Notes under the pieces: generated by a model
Told to the model about the DNA's origin: nothing
Database searches by the model: none
Seen by the model: only the letters and a program-made list of their open reading frames with translations
Position numbers and translations under genes: made by a program
In this document: piece by piece, positions 52,849 to 62,193 of the stretch
Numbering within the stretch: the first letter of the stretch is position 1
How the letters are laid out: the number at the start of each line of letters is the position of its first letter
Source of the DNA: Gimesia chilikensis
GTDB taxonomy: Bacteria > Planctomycetota > Planctomycetia > Planctomycetales > Planctomycetaceae
Length of the DNA stretch: 64,000 bases
NCBI RefSeq assembly: GCF_007744075.1
Contig: NZ_CP036266.1
Coordinates: 558,001-622,000, forward strand
Reading direction: 5' to 3'

Positions 52849-54075
52849 TTGGAACGTCAGATTTATCAAGCACGTTGGGTGTTCCCCGTTGCGGGACCAC
52901 CGTTGCCAGATGCCACTGTCGAAATTGAAGGGACCCGCATTGCGGCCTTCTATGCAGGCAGGCATCCTCGCGCAATCGATCTGGGCAATATGGCTCTGAT
53001 TCCGGGCCTGGTGAATGCCCACACGCATCTCGAATTCAGTCAACTGCGTGCCCCCCTGGAACCAGCTTCCCCGTTCACCGACTGGATTCGGGCAATCATG
53101 AAATCCCGATTTGAGACCGAGCAGCCGGTCACGGAACGGATTCAGCTGGGGATCACAGAATGCCTGTCGTCGGGAACGACTCTGGTCGGTGAAATTGCGA
53201 CAAGCGTCGAGAGTCTGCGATTGTTTAATATGGAATCACAGGTTCCCCGGGCAGTTGTATTTCGAGAATGCCTGGGGTTTACTCCCGATCGTATCGCGGG
53301 GCAGGAGCAGGTTGCCGATGAGTTTCTGGCGGAACCCCTTGCGCCAGCGGCAGTCGAGCGGTTATGCCCGGGCTTGAGTCCGCATGCTCCGTATAGTGTT
53401 CATCCCGATTTATATCTGAATCTGGTGCAGCAGGCCCGGGATCAGGGAGTGCCTGCCGCCGTTCATCTGGGGGAGACGGCGGCGGAATATGATCTGCTGG
53501 AACGCAAATCAGGCGCATTTGTTGACCTGCTGAGTGAGCTCGGACTGTGGGATCCCAAGATTTTGAAAGACGGGATGCGGATGACCGATTACCTGGCTCC
53601 ATTGGCAGAATTACCGGCTGCTCTGGCGGTACACGGTAATTATTTCGGCCCGACCGAGTGGGAATTTCTGAGGGGAGCACCGTCAATTTCAGTGGTCTAT
53701 TGCCCCCGCACGCATCACTATTTCGGGCATTCGGAGCACCCGTGGCTGTCGATGATCGGGCAGGGAATCAATGTCGCGCTGGGGACGGACAGTCGGGCTT
53801 CGAACCCGGATTTGAGTCTCTGGAGCGAACTGCAGTTCCTGCGTGAAAGGTATCCCCAGTTGGCCACGGCACTCATTCTGGAGTGTGGTACACTCGCCGG
53901 AGCCCGTGCTTTGGGGTATTCCGACGACACTGGTTCGCTGGAGGCAGGAAAAGCCGCAGATCTGGCCCTGATCCAACTACCTGACGATTTTGATGGGGGA
54001 ACGGATACTGATCTTTTGTTAGATTCCCGATCTTATGTGGCCCGGGTCATGCTGAATGGGCAGTGGATCAATTGA
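52849..54075 (+). CDS. Amidohydrolase, probable aminodeoxyfutalosine deaminase
   Basis: A 408-residue amidohydrolase-superfamily deaminase of the chlorohydrolase/MTA-SAH deaminase type. Metal and catalytic ligands are visible in order: HTH at residues 58-60 (NAHTHLEFSQL), H206 and E209 (VHLGETAAEYD), H262 (AVHGNYFG), H290 (CPRTHHYFGH) and D314 (LGTDSRASNPDLSLW). The start is TTG at 52849; an in-frame stop lies a few codons upstream and no ATG fits. The gene lies 3.5 kb downstream of mqnA-mqnC, on the same strand, separated by the ABC export pair. Because the futalosine route in some bacteria uses such a deaminase on aminodeoxyfutalosine, that is the likely substrate, but this is inference. 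Confidence 0.72.
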   Translation: MERQIYQARWVFPVAGPPLPDATVEIEGTRIAAFYAGRHPRAIDLGNMALIPGLVNAHTHLEFSQLRAPLEPASPFTDWIRAIMKSRFETEQPVTERIQLGITECLSSGTTLVGEIATSVESLRLFNMESQVPRAVVFRECLGFTPDRIAGQEQVADEFLAEPLAPAAVERLCPGLSPHAPYSVHPDLYLNLVQQARDQGVPAAVHLGETAAEYDLLERKSGAFVDLLSELGLWDPKILKDGMRMTDYLAPLAELPAALAVHGNYFGPTEWEFLRGAPSISVVYCPRTHHYFGHSEHPWLSMIGQGINVALGTDSRASNPDLSLWSELQFLRERYPQLATALILECGTLAGARALGYSDDTGSLEAGKAADLALIQLPDDFDGGTDTDLLLDSRSYVARVMLNGQWIN

Positions 54076-54104
54076 TTTCAACTGAAATCACGTTACCCTA
54101 TAAT
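54076..54104 (+). promoter_or_regulatory. Candidate promoter for the downstream unknown gene
   Basis: TTTCAA (54076-54081) and TATAAT (54099-54104) are 17 bp apart just after the amidohydrolase stop. TTTCA-AC-TGAAA (54076-54087) is also a small palindrome covering the -35 position. The predicted leader would be about 130 nt. Confidence 0.35.
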
Positions 54105-54240
54105 GTCTATCTTAACGCAGGTCGCGCATTGCACTACTTTTCAACTGTTTCGTCATTGCAAAGTGATTCGAAATTAAGCCGGGCAGGCGGCTCTGTTTTG
54201 CCTATGGTTGGCACAACGGTCTTTGTTGGGGAACTGAAGA

Positions 54241-56148
54241 ATGGAAGAAATCATGTCGATTGAATTTGGTCAGGCTGTACCCCAGCAATACTGGTCACTC
54301 TCTGATGAAGAGTTTCTGCCCGCAGTCGGCTGGGCATCGAAACCACGCGGCGACCTGATGAAAGGGGCTCAAGCCAGCGACCTGGAACGGTTCGGACAGG
54401 GTTTGGCGGCTGTGTTGAAAGCGATTGCCAAGCAGAAAAAGCAGACCAGGCACAGCTTGGAGATGATGTGGTCCGTACTCTGGTCGGCAGAGAAGGTTGA
54501 AGACACTGGCCGCACTGCAGATCTGATTCATCTGGTGGAGTCTGCCAGCGCGGTGCCGGCCAAGAGCAAAAAGGCACCCAAAGCGGGCAAAAAGAAAAAA
54601 GCCCCAGATCTGAGTTGGGACGAAATCAGTCGCCTGTTGTATGGCTGGCTGGAACAGGTAACGCTTTCAGAGCCGATGCAGCCGTTCGAATTATTGCTCC
54701 TGATGGAACTGCTGGAGAATGTTGGCTATCGCCTGGCACCCGCGACTCTGATCAGTGCATGGCGCGCCTGCCTGTGTGCAGCGGTGGCACATTGTTTCAA
54801 GCTGGAAGAGACAGATTTCTCCGAAACTCCGGATGACCAGATCCTGCTTGTTTCCGGTGAAGTTCCCTGGCGGGCCAGCTTTCTGTTTGCAGGAGTCGCA
54901 GGCGCCAAGAACCTGAGGCAGCTGGGCCAGCAGAATCTGCGGGACGGTTTCTTCGAGCGGACGGATACCGATGGAACACCTCACGCGGACATGCTCTCAC
55001 GGATCGACTTCTGGCTGGCAACGATGACGCGTTCCCTGTTTATCGGCCAGGTCTGGAAAAAACGACTCTGGGATAAGGAAGCACAGGAACGGTTTCAACT
55101 CACGCTCCAGGTGCTGGTGGCAACCAGTAACGCCTCCGGGAAACTGGCTTTGTGTCCGATCCATGAAATTGGACATGCCGAATTACTGAGTCTGGCCGCT
55201 TATTTTTCTGGTCTGTCGAACCGGAGTGCCGAGCGGATGTATCTGAAGGCATTGAATTCCGGGAAGAAAAAACGGTCACAGTTCTTTATCCAAACAGAGG
55301 ATTATGCTGCGAATCAGTCAGACTGGTCCGCGCTGGCTGTGATGCGAAATTACTGGTCTGACTCATCAAATCTGCTGATGGTGACCTGGAATGGTGATCT
55401 GCCGGCTGTCAGTCTTACCGCACTGGGTAAACAGTTGCTGGAAGGACGCTGGGAGTTCTCTCTGACGGTCGATGGTACTGAAGTCAGTGGGGATGGCGAA
55501 TGGAGCGCTGTCTGCTGGAATTCAGATGAAGACGCCGATTACCTCGAACTGCAAATGGATCTGGAAGGCGGTTACACACTGGATCGTCAGATTCTGTTGC
55601 CTCGCAATCAGCATTTTGTCTTTCTGTCAGACATCGTGAATGGTAGCGAAGCGGCACGGTTGGAATACCGTTCCCTGTTGCCCGTGGCCTCTGGTTTCAC
55701 TGATACTGTGGATGAAGAGACGCATGAACTTTCGCTGAAAACCAAAGGACTCGCGGCGCGCGTCTTTCCGCTGGGGCTACCTCAGGATCGGGATTTCTTC
55801 TACCCTGGCAGCCTGAGCCTGAATGAGCGGGGACAGATTGAACTGCATCAGGCAGCAGCGGAAGCGACAGCCTTGTATGTCCCCCTCGTGATCGACTGGG
55901 AACCGGACCTGAAACGAAAGCCAGCTGACTGGCAGAGTCTGACCATCAGTGAAGCGGGGAAGATTTCTCCCCGCGATGTGGCCTCCGGCCATCGGTTGCG
56001 GATCGGCAAACATCAACTGCTGGTCTATCGCAGCCTGAAGAAGGGTGAGGTGGCCCGGGCCGTGCTGGGACATCATACCAGTTACGAATCAGTGATCGGA
56101 CGTTTTGATTCTGATGGAGAGCTGACGCCGCTGCTCTTCGTGGAATAA
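54241..56148 (+). CDS. Uncharacterised 635-residue protein
   Basis: I do not recognise this family. There is no signal peptide or membrane helix. The N-terminal ~110 residues are helical, then a Lys/Ala/Pro-rich linker (about 107-123) leads into a second helical part with Trp/Leu-rich segments (LSWDEISRLLYGWLEQV). The C-terminal ~260 residues look beta-rich, with alternating hydrophobic strands and Asp/Gly turns (WEFSLTVDGTEVSGDGEW, YLELQMDLEGGYTLDRQILLPR, HFVFLSDIVNGS) as in the C-terminal sheet of heparinase II/III-like proteins, although no active-site pattern is seen. GGGGA precedes the ATG by 8 bases; an alternative ATG is at 54253. The next gene follows after 144 bp on the same strand. 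Confidence 0.55.
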   Translation: MEEIMSIEFGQAVPQQYWSLSDEEFLPAVGWASKPRGDLMKGAQASDLERFGQGLAAVLKAIAKQKKQTRHSLEMMWSVLWSAEKVEDTGRTADLIHLVESASAVPAKSKKAPKAGKKKKAPDLSWDEISRLLYGWLEQVTLSEPMQPFELLLLMELLENVGYRLAPATLISAWRACLCAAVAHCFKLEETDFSETPDDQILLVSGEVPWRASFLFAGVAGAKNLRQLGQQNLRDGFFERTDTDGTPHADMLSRIDFWLATMTRSLFIGQVWKKRLWDKEAQERFQLTLQVLVATSNASGKLALCPIHEIGHAELLSLAAYFSGLSNRSAERMYLKALNSGKKKRSQFFIQTEDYAANQSDWSALAVMRNYWSDSSNLLMVTWNGDLPAVSLTALGKQLLEGRWEFSLTVDGTEVSGDGEWSAVCWNSDEDADYLELQMDLEGGYTLDRQILLPRNQHFVFLSDIVNGSEAARLEYRSLLPVASGFTDTVDEETHELSLKTKGLAARVFPLGLPQDRDFFYPGSLSLNERGQIELHQAAAEATALYVPLVIDWEPDLKRKPADWQSLTISEAGKISPRDVASGHRLRIGKHQLLVYRSLKKGEVARAVLGHHTSYESVIGRFDSDGELTPLLFVE

Positions 56149-56292
56149 TGGGCCTCTGAAATGGCCTGAATCCATGCTTTCTGGATCGACAGGGTACTCA
56201 GACGGGCTGGGAACTCTTACAATGGATAGCTTATCGTGCCGTTTTCGGCGTAGATCAGTGAAACTGAAGCGATCAGGATCAAGCGAGGAATC

Positions 56293-57474
56293 ATGTCAGA
56301 AGATGTTTTTGCCGCACTGGAAGAGTCACAACAACAATCTCCGGAATCCGTCCTGGAGCGGCTGATTGAAACATTGACCGCTCAGAAAAACTATCATCGT
56401 CTGTTTGATGCATTACTGATGCAACAGAAACACGCGATGGGGCTGGAAGTCCTGCAGCCGACGACCTTCGACAATGTTCCTGATGAACGGAAGAGAGAGT
56501 TCGAAGAAGCTTACATCGAGGCAGCTCGGAAGGTGGGCAACCTGTTCCTGGACGAAAAAATGTATTCCGATGCCTGGCTTTATTTCCAGACTATTCAGGA
56601 ACCGGAACAGGTAACAGAGGCTCTCAGCAAGATCAATCCCCGAACTGTGCCCGAAGACAAGGTTGAAGGACTGATTCAGGTTTGTGCGTATGAAGGAGCG
56701 AATCCGGAGAAAGGATTCGAGATCATGCTGCAGTCGAACGGAATCTGTAATACGATTACGGTCTTCGACCAGATGAATGCCCAGCTCAAGCCAGAGAGCC
56801 GGAAAAAAATCGCACAGCTGCTGGTCGACCAGCTCTATACCGATCTCGTCCAATCCTTGCAGTATCATGTGCAGCAGAAGATGCCGATTGCACCACCCGC
56901 TGATAATCTGCGCGAGTTAATGGCCGGCCGGGACTGGATGTTCGAAGGGGGCAGTTACCATATTGATGTCTCCCACCTGAATTCCGTGGTCCGATTTGCA
57001 CGGCTCCTGTCGGAAGACGATCCGCACCTGGCCAAAGTGATCGAGTTGTGTGAATACGGGGCGCGACTGGATCAGCAGTTTCAGTATCCGGGTGAATCGC
57101 CGTTTGAAGATTTTTATCCGGCTCACCTGCATTTCTTCAAGGCACTGGTGGGAGAGGAAAACGATCGGAACCTGGCCATAGGTTATTTCGAGAAGAAGCT
57201 CGAAATGGAACCGGATGAAGATGACAAGCAGATGATTGCCTATGTGCTCATTGATCTGTTGACGCGTCTGAAAATGAATGAGCGGGCGATTGAACTGGCG
57301 GAAACGTATCTCAGCCAATTTGAAGATCCGAATACGTTCTCTTTCACAAGTCTGTGCCGCCAGACAAATCATCTGGATGTCCTGCAGAAAGTTGCGCGAG
57401 GTAAGGGGGATCTGGTGACCTTCGCGGGGGCACTGCTGGACGCTCAGAACAAACCGCAGCCTCAGGAATCCTGA
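56293..57474 (+). CDS. Uncharacterised 393-residue helical-repeat protein
   Basis: Not a family I can name. It is cytoplasmic by sequence (no signal, no membrane helix). Its pattern is of helix pairs like tetratricopeptide repeats: NYHRLFDALLMQQKHAMGLEVLQ, YSDAWLYFQTIQEPEQVTEALSKI, LHFFKALVGEENDRNLAIGYFEKKLEME, IAYVLIDLLTRLKMNERAIELAETYLS. Such proteins usually serve as scaffolds. It lies 144 bp after the 635-residue unknown gene and 24 bp before a methyltransferase gene on the same strand, so the three may form one transcription unit. Function is unknown. Confidence 0.6.
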   Translation: MSEDVFAALEESQQQSPESVLERLIETLTAQKNYHRLFDALLMQQKHAMGLEVLQPTTFDNVPDERKREFEEAYIEAARKVGNLFLDEKMYSDAWLYFQTIQEPEQVTEALSKINPRTVPEDKVEGLIQVCAYEGANPEKGFEIMLQSNGICNTITVFDQMNAQLKPESRKKIAQLLVDQLYTDLVQSLQYHVQQKMPIAPPADNLRELMAGRDWMFEGGSYHIDVSHLNSVVRFARLLSEDDPHLAKVIELCEYGARLDQQFQYPGESPFEDFYPAHLHFFKALVGEENDRNLAIGYFEKKLEMEPDEDDKQMIAYVLIDLLTRLKMNERAIELAETYLSQFEDPNTFSFTSLCRQTNHLDVLQKVARGKGDLVTFAGALLDAQNKPQPQES

Positions 57475-57498
57475 TTCCCTGTTTGAAGAGAACAGTCT

Positions 57499-58296
57499 AT
57501 GTCTCACCTGCCTCAGAACCGAGCCGCCTGGAACCGGTTGGCAGAAAACCGCAGTCAGTTTACGAAGCTGGCAACCGATGAAGAGTGTCGCAATCCGTTG
57601 CAGACGCTGGACTCGCGCGGCTGGCTGCCTGCTTCGGTCGAAGGGAAGTCGGTACTCTGCCTGGCATCGGGGGGAGGCTGGCAGTCGATTCTGTATGCTG
57701 CAGCAGGAGCCCGGGTCACCGTTGTTGACCTGAGCAACAAGATGCTGCAACTGGACGAACAGGAAGCGCGCCGTCGCGGGTTGCAGGTCAAGATTGTGGA
57801 AACGTCGATGGATGATCTATCGATTCTGCACGAGGCGGAGTTCGATATTGTGCATCAGCCGGTGAGTACCTGCTATGTGCCCGATATTGAAGCGGTGTAC
57901 CGCGAAATCGCACGTGTGCTGCGTCCCGGTGGTCTGTATATCAGTCAGCATAAGACGCCCACCAGTCTGCAGATTACGCATCGGGATCAGCAGAACCGGT
58001 ATGTGATCGGTCTGGAATACTATCAGCAGGGCGCATTGCCCAAAGTCGAAGACCGGGCCTACCGCGAAGACGGGGCCACAGAGTACCTGCATCGCTGGGA
58101 TCAACTGGTGGGGGGCTTGTGCCGCACCGGGTTTGTGATCGAAGATTTACGCGAGCCGCTACGGGCTGACCCCAGTGCACCGGTAGGTCATTTTCGCTAC
58201 CGGGGACGTTTTGTCGCACCTTACGTACGAATCAAGGCACGACGGATTTCCGAAGATACCGGGAAACAGGAATCTTCGTCTCTCTGGGTCCCTTAG
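57499..58296 (+). CDS. Class I SAM-dependent methyltransferase
   Basis: A 265-residue methyltransferase. Motif I is VLCLASGGGWQSILYAAAGARVTVVDLSNKML (SAM-binding loop, with the acidic VDLS end of strand 2), then LQVKIVETSMDDLSIL, FDIVHQPVSTCYVPD (motif IV region) and EIARVLRPGGLYISQHKTP (motif V/VI). It resembles UbiE-type small-molecule methyltransferases, but the acceptor cannot be identified. The gene closes a row of plus-strand genes and its stop is 11 bp from the convergent apt stop. Its position 24 bp after the helical-repeat protein suggests shared transcription. Confidence 0.8.
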   Translation: MSHLPQNRAAWNRLAENRSQFTKLATDEECRNPLQTLDSRGWLPASVEGKSVLCLASGGGWQSILYAAAGARVTVVDLSNKMLQLDEQEARRRGLQVKIVETSMDDLSILHEAEFDIVHQPVSTCYVPDIEAVYREIARVLRPGGLYISQHKTPTSLQITHRDQQNRYVIGLEYYQQGALPKVEDRAYREDGATEYLHRWDQLVGGLCRTGFVIEDLREPLRADPSAPVGHFRYRGRFVAPYVRIKARRISEDTGKQESSSLWVP

Positions 58297-58307
58297 TCGA
58301 ACTGAGC

Positions 58308-58841
58308 TTATTCGGCGTCGTAATGAATCAGTGAGAAAACATCGCAGCCATTCATCTTCTCGCGACCGTTGAGGAATGCCAGTTCGATCAGAAAGGCACA
58401 GCCCACGATTTCCGCGTTGGAGTGGCGGGCCAGTTCGATACAGGCGGAGATGGTACCCCCGGTTGCGAGCAGGTCATCTACGATGACGACTCGGTCATCT
58501 GAATGAATGGAGTCAGTGTGCATTTCCAGCGAGTCGGATCCGTACTCCAGTTCGTAGTGAAAGGCTCTGGTTTCGAAGGGGAGTTTACCTGGCTTGCGAA
58601 TCGGAATGAAGCGGGCACCGAGGGCCAGGGCCAGGGGGGCTGCAAAGATGAAGCCGCGTGCTTCGGCAGCCAGGATGGCAGTAATTTGTTTATCGCGGTA
58701 GTAGTCTGCCAGACGATCGACGACAGCCTGGAATGCCTTCGGCTCGGCCAGCAGAGGTGTGATATCCCGAAACAGGATACCCGGTTTGGGGAAGTCGGGG
58801 ATCTCACGAATATAATCTTTCAGATCGATCGAGTCATTCAT
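58308..58841 (-). CDS. apt: Adenine phosphoribosyltransferase
   Basis: Apt salvages adenine to AMP with PRPP. The ATG at 58841 gives 177 residues and the family N-terminus [25 protein letters not shown]; longer in-frame starts up to 58979 lie inside the kinase gene and lack family character. Motifs are [31 protein letters not shown] and the PRPP-binding [23 protein letters not shown]. The start codon overlaps the end of the kinase gene by 8 bases, so translation is likely coupled. The convergent methyltransferase ends 11 bp from its stop. Confidence 0.95.
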   Translation of the reverse strand: MNDSIDLKDYIREIPDFPKPGILFRDITPLLAEPKAFQAVVDRLADYYRDKQITAILAAEARGFIFAAPLALALGARFIPIRKPGKLPFETRAFHYELEYGSDSLEMHTDSIHSDDRVVIVDDLLATGGTISACIELARHSNAEIVGCAFLIELAFLNGREKMNGCDVFSLIHYDAE

Positions 58842-60564
58842 TCTCGGTACTGGCTTTCTCAGGTTCAGGGGTTGGGGTTTCTGCCGACATGTTATCGGGC
58901 AGTTGATCCAGATGCTTGCGCGCATTTTCAACAAAGACACTGGCAGCCGGGTCCTGTCCATAGAGGACGATGATCGCACGCCAGACAGCAGCAGCTTCAG
59001 CGTATTTCTGTTCTTTCAGCAGAGCGTCTGCCTTGGACATTGATTGCGTGAGCATAATATAACGTTGAGCGGTACGGTTAGGGTCCTGCCGGAGATCGTT
59101 GCGCATCTGGATGGCCAGATCCCGCATCTCCTTCTGTTCCGGTTCGTCCGGGAGCAGTTCAATCAGTGAGGACAGAACAATCTCGGCCTGCATCAGGTTT
59201 CCTGATTCCAGGTAATTCTGGGCCAGGGCTATGAACCGCTGCGGTTCGGTCTGCAGGCCAGAGCGTGATTTGCGCTTAGCAGTCATGCCGGCTTTCGAGC
59301 GGAGCTCATAAGATTGAATGCGACTCAGCTGCTCCTTGATGATGCTCTCGTCTTCATTAGAAGGATTCTCCAGCAGGGGGAGCAGGTATTTATCGCGGGC
59401 GATGTACCAGTCGGGGCCTTCCGGCTGCTGCAGGATCTGTTTCGCGTGCTGCAACATTTCCTCGCGGGACAGTTCGCGTTCCTGGAACCAGAAGTAGCCT
59501 CCGGCGATGACCAGGGCGAGCAGACCGAGCAGAAACCAGGTGTTGTCAAACAGTTGTCCCAGCCGGGAGCCGGTACTCTCTGCTTCGAGCTGCGCCCGCA
59601 TCAGTCCCTGCATCAGGGTGCCTGAGCCCGCTCCCTGATCGGAGAAGTCAGAGTGTGCCTGGGTGGAAGTCGCTGAATCTGCGCTGGTGCCGGAAAGTGC
59701 ATAGGTGTCTTCCGAGGTCGACATCTCATACTTGTTGATCACTTCCTGCAGACGACGTGAGAGCACATACGCATCGGGGTAACGTTTCTGAGGATCTTTT
59801 TCAAGGAGCTGGCAGACGATCTCTTCCAGCCAGACCGGCAGATCGTCCACATAGCGACTGGGTCGATCGTATTGGCCGTACTTCTGTTTCTGGATGATGG
59901 CCAGCATGGTTTTGCCACTGAAAGGGGGACGGCCGGTGAGCATGACATACATGACGGCACCGAGTGAATACAGGTCGCTCTGGCGAGTAACCCGTTTGCC
60001 CTCTGCCTGTTCGGGGGACATGTATTCTGCCGTACCGATGATGCCCCCGGTGACGGTCAGTTTTTCAGTCGCGAAGAGCTGTGCCACGCCGAAGTCGGCC
60101 AGCTTGACCGTGTTATCGACTTTGAGAATGAGGTTGGACGGTTTCAGGTCGCGGTGAATGATACCGGCGTCGTGGGATGCCTTGAGGGCAGAGCAGATCT
60201 GAATCGAAATATCGACAACGATTTTCCAGTCGAGCCGTTTGTCGCGGCGGAGACGGTTAGTGAGCGTTTCGCCTTCGACATACTCCATTACATAGTAGTA
60301 GATGTCGTTTTCGACTCCGCTGTCATAGAATTCGATGACATACGGGTTGTGCATTTTCTTGAGTGCTTCGATTTCACGATGGAAGCGTTCGACGAAGCCG
60401 GCTTCACGGGCCAGGGCACTCGGGAGAATTTTTATGGCAACCTGCTGATCGGTGTGGATGTTCGTTGCGAGGTAGACGGAACCCATGCCGCCGGCCCCGA
60501 TTTTTTTCCCGATCAGATATTCCCCCAGACGTTCGGGGGCGGATTCATGTTCGTGTTTATTCAA
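58834..60564 (-). CDS. Membrane Ser/Thr protein kinase (PknB-like)
   Basis: A 576-residue Hanks-type kinase. The catalytic domain covers about residues 12-275: Gly-loop [12 protein letters not shown], Lys in [31 protein letters not shown] and the [29 protein letters not shown] activation/APE region. One membrane helix follows near residue 350 ([17 protein letters not shown]). The extracytoplasmic ~200 residues carry TPR-like helices ([50 protein letters not shown]). Planctomycetes carry many such kinases; the substrates are unknown. The gene ends within the apt start, overlapping it by 8 bases. Confidence 0.92.
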   Translation of the reverse strand: MNKHEHESAPERLGEYLIGKKIGAGGMGSVYLATNIHTDQQVAIKILPSALAREAGFVERFHREIEALKKMHNPYVIEFYDSGVENDIYYYVMEYVEGETLTNRLRRDKRLDWKIVVDISIQICSALKASHDAGIIHRDLKPSNLILKVDNTVKLADFGVAQLFATEKLTVTGGIIGTAEYMSPEQAEGKRVTRQSDLYSLGAVMYVMLTGRPPFSGKTMLAIIQKQKYGQYDRPSRYVDDLPVWLEEIVCQLLEKDPQKRYPDAYVLSRRLQEVINKYEMSTSEDTYALSGTSADSATSTQAHSDFSDQGAGSGTLMQGLMRAQLEAESTGSRLGQLFDNTWFLLGLLALVIAGGYFWFQERELSREEMLQHAKQILQQPEGPDWYIARDKYLLPLLENPSNEDESIIKEQLSRIQSYELRSKAGMTAKRKSRSGLQTEPQRFIALAQNYLESGNLMQAEIVLSSLIELLPDEPEQKEMRDLAIQMRNDLRQDPNRTAQRYIMLTQSMSKADALLKEQKYAEAAAVWRAIIVLYGQDPAASVFVENARKHLDQLPDNMSAETPTPEPEKASTENE

Positions 60565-60653
60565 GGTTGCTGCTCGGTTTGAAGTGTGTTGGTCGTCGAT
60601 GAAAAGCGTCGTCAGACTGTCGGTTGTTCAGTGTCAGGAGACTGGCTGAAGTC

Positions 60654-60659
60654 TATAAT
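60654..60659 (+). promoter_or_regulatory. Possible -10 box for the CbiX-like gene
   Basis: TATAAT at 60654-60659 lies about 41 bp before the first start codon of the CbiX-like gene. The -35 position 17 bp upstream is a poor match, so the site is only a weak suggestion. Confidence 0.3.
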
Positions 60660-60700
60660 CTCAGCAAGCGAAATGAAAGACGATTTCAGTACACTCTATT

Positions 60701-61096
60701 ATGGATGAATCCATGTCTGATGCAAGAAGGAAGGCTGTTCTGCTGATCGCACACGGCAGTCGACGTGCGGCAGCAAATCAGGATCTCGTGCGGCTCGCTG
60801 AGATGCTACGGGAACGGTCTGTGTTTCCGATCATCGAGATCGCTTATCTGGAACTGGCGGAACCGACGATCCCTGAGGGGGCGGAACGCTGTGTGGCTGC
60901 GGGAGCGGAGGAAGTGTTGATGCTGCCCTACTTTCTCTCGGCAGGTGTCCATGTGCAGAATGATCTGGAAGAGCACCGGAGTGAATTTACGACACAATTC
61001 CCCGGGACCGAGTTTAAATTGTGTGGGCATCTGGGCCTGCATCCGCTGATGCTGGAAATTGTACTCGCTCGGTTGCGGGAGGCTGACGAAGTCTGA
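60701..61096 (+). CDS. Sirohydrochlorin chelatase-like protein (CbiX short form)
   Basis: A 131-residue single-domain protein like the short CbiX/SirB chelatases that insert cobalt, nickel or iron into sirohydrochlorin. The metal-binding N-terminal histidine is in AVLLIAHGSRRAAANQD, the second region is IIEIAYLELAEPTIPEGAERCVAAGAEEVLMLPYFLSAGVHVQNDL with the other His at VHV. The short length suggests a homodimer, as for archaeal CbiX-S. ATGs at 60701 and 60713 are both possible starts. No other tetrapyrrole gene lies next to it. The gene ends 37 bp before a bidirectional hairpin terminator. Confidence 0.82.
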   Translation: MDESMSDARRKAVLLIAHGSRRAAANQDLVRLAEMLRERSVFPIIEIAYLELAEPTIPEGAERCVAAGAEEVLMLPYFLSAGVHVQNDLEEHRSEFTTQFPGTEFKLCGHLGLHPLMLEIVLARLREADEV

Positions 61097-61133
61097 CTAC
61101 AGTTGTTGCTTGCCTGTACGACAGAGATCATAA

Positions 61134-61163
61134 AAAAAGGACGCCCCGAAGGACGTCCTTTTT
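61134..61163. terminator. Bidirectional hairpin terminator
   Basis: AAAAAGGACG (61134-61143) pairs perfectly with CGTCCTTTTT (61154-61163) around a 10-nt loop. The flanking A- and T-runs make it terminator-like in both directions, between the convergent CbiX-like and DUF1573 genes. Confidence 0.85.
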
Positions 61164-61179
61164 CTCGCAATGAAAACCA

Positions 61180-62193
61180 CTAATTGGTTTTTGTTTCAGC
61201 AATCCGACCGAAGGCCTTGAAGGTAATCGGTTCACTGCGACCATCGATGGTCACGGTAAACTCTTCTGAGTATTCACCTGGTTTATCGGGAGGAACGATT
61301 GTCAGCGGCAGCACGTGAATAGGCTGAGCTGCTTTCGGCATGCGGATTTTGAATGCTTCATCGTTGGATTCGCATTCAATCTTTGTGATTTCAAATGGCT
61401 TTTTGCCCCGCATTACAACATTGACTGTTTTTTCCTGTCCCGGAACCATCATGCCCAGAGAAACGACTTCGGGGGTAATGGTGATGTCAGATTCGACACG
61501 GGCTTCGACCAGCAGCGGTACTGTTGTGAAGTTAACGTCGTTGGTCTTCAGGATGAGCTGTTCCCGGATTGGACCTTTAGGAGTCTTGGGATCGAGAGTC
61601 AGCATGATGTTGTAATTGACGCGTCCACCACCGCGATTCGTTTCGACAGCCTTGGCAGTCACGTGTGGGTTACGGGATTCGATTCCGGTCAGTGCCCAGT
61701 CTTCACGGCCTGCATAAGCGAGAGCCACAGTGGTCTCTGCACCTTTACCGACTTCGACAGAACCGAAGTTGGCAGCACCCGGTGTGAAGACGACATCGGT
61801 ACGGATATACGAAGTAATCGGGATCCGGACTTCAGCATACTGGGGAGCATCAATGGTGATAATCACGTTAGAATCTTTGCGACGCTGGAAGCGGGCGGTA
61901 TCCATTTTGACCTGGATGTATCCTTCTTCGCCACTTTCCAAGATGCTCTTGGAAGGCTCAGCAGCCGAACAGCCGCAAGTAGTGCGAACATTGGCAATAT
62001 GGACGGGATCTTTATAGATATTCTTAATTTTCAGGCGGTATTCGGCATCGGAACCACGGGCGATGACGCCGAAGTCGATTTTGTCTTTATCGAACATCTT
62101 CATCGCCCAGTCCTGTCCGAATGATGGGGCAGCATTCAGGACAAACAGACACAGGCTCAGGACGCCGAACCGGAAAATACAGTTTTTCAGCAT
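61180..62193 (-). CDS. Secreted DUF1573-domain protein
   Basis: A 337-residue exported protein (signal peptide MLKNCIFRFGVLSLCLFVLNAAPSFG). The DUF1573 domain follows at about residues 30-130: FDFGVI-type opening (KIDFGVIARGSDAEYRLKIKN), the characteristic VRTTCGCSAAEPSKSILESGEEGYIQVKMDT. Three further immunoglobulin-like beta repeats (each starting near VVFTPGAANFGSVEVGKG, ITITPEVVSLGMMVPGQ and the like) resemble ASPM-SPD-2-Hydin modules. The role is unknown; such proteins are common and poorly studied in planctomycetes and Bacteroidetes. It converges on the CbiX-like gene, separated by the terminator at 61134-61163. Confidence 0.85.
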   Translation of the reverse strand: MLKNCIFRFGVLSLCLFVLNAAPSFGQDWAMKMFDKDKIDFGVIARGSDAEYRLKIKNIYKDPVHIANVRTTCGCSAAEPSKSILESGEEGYIQVKMDTARFQRRKDSNVIITIDAPQYAEVRIPITSYIRTDVVFTPGAANFGSVEVGKGAETTVALAYAGREDWALTGIESRNPHVTAKAVETNRGGGRVNYNIMLTLDPKTPKGPIREQLILKTNDVNFTTVPLLVEARVESDITITPEVVSLGMMVPGQEKTVNVVMRGKKPFEITKIECESNDEAFKIRMPKAAQPIHVLPLTIVPPDKPGEYSEEFTVTIDGRSEPITFKAFGRIAETKTN

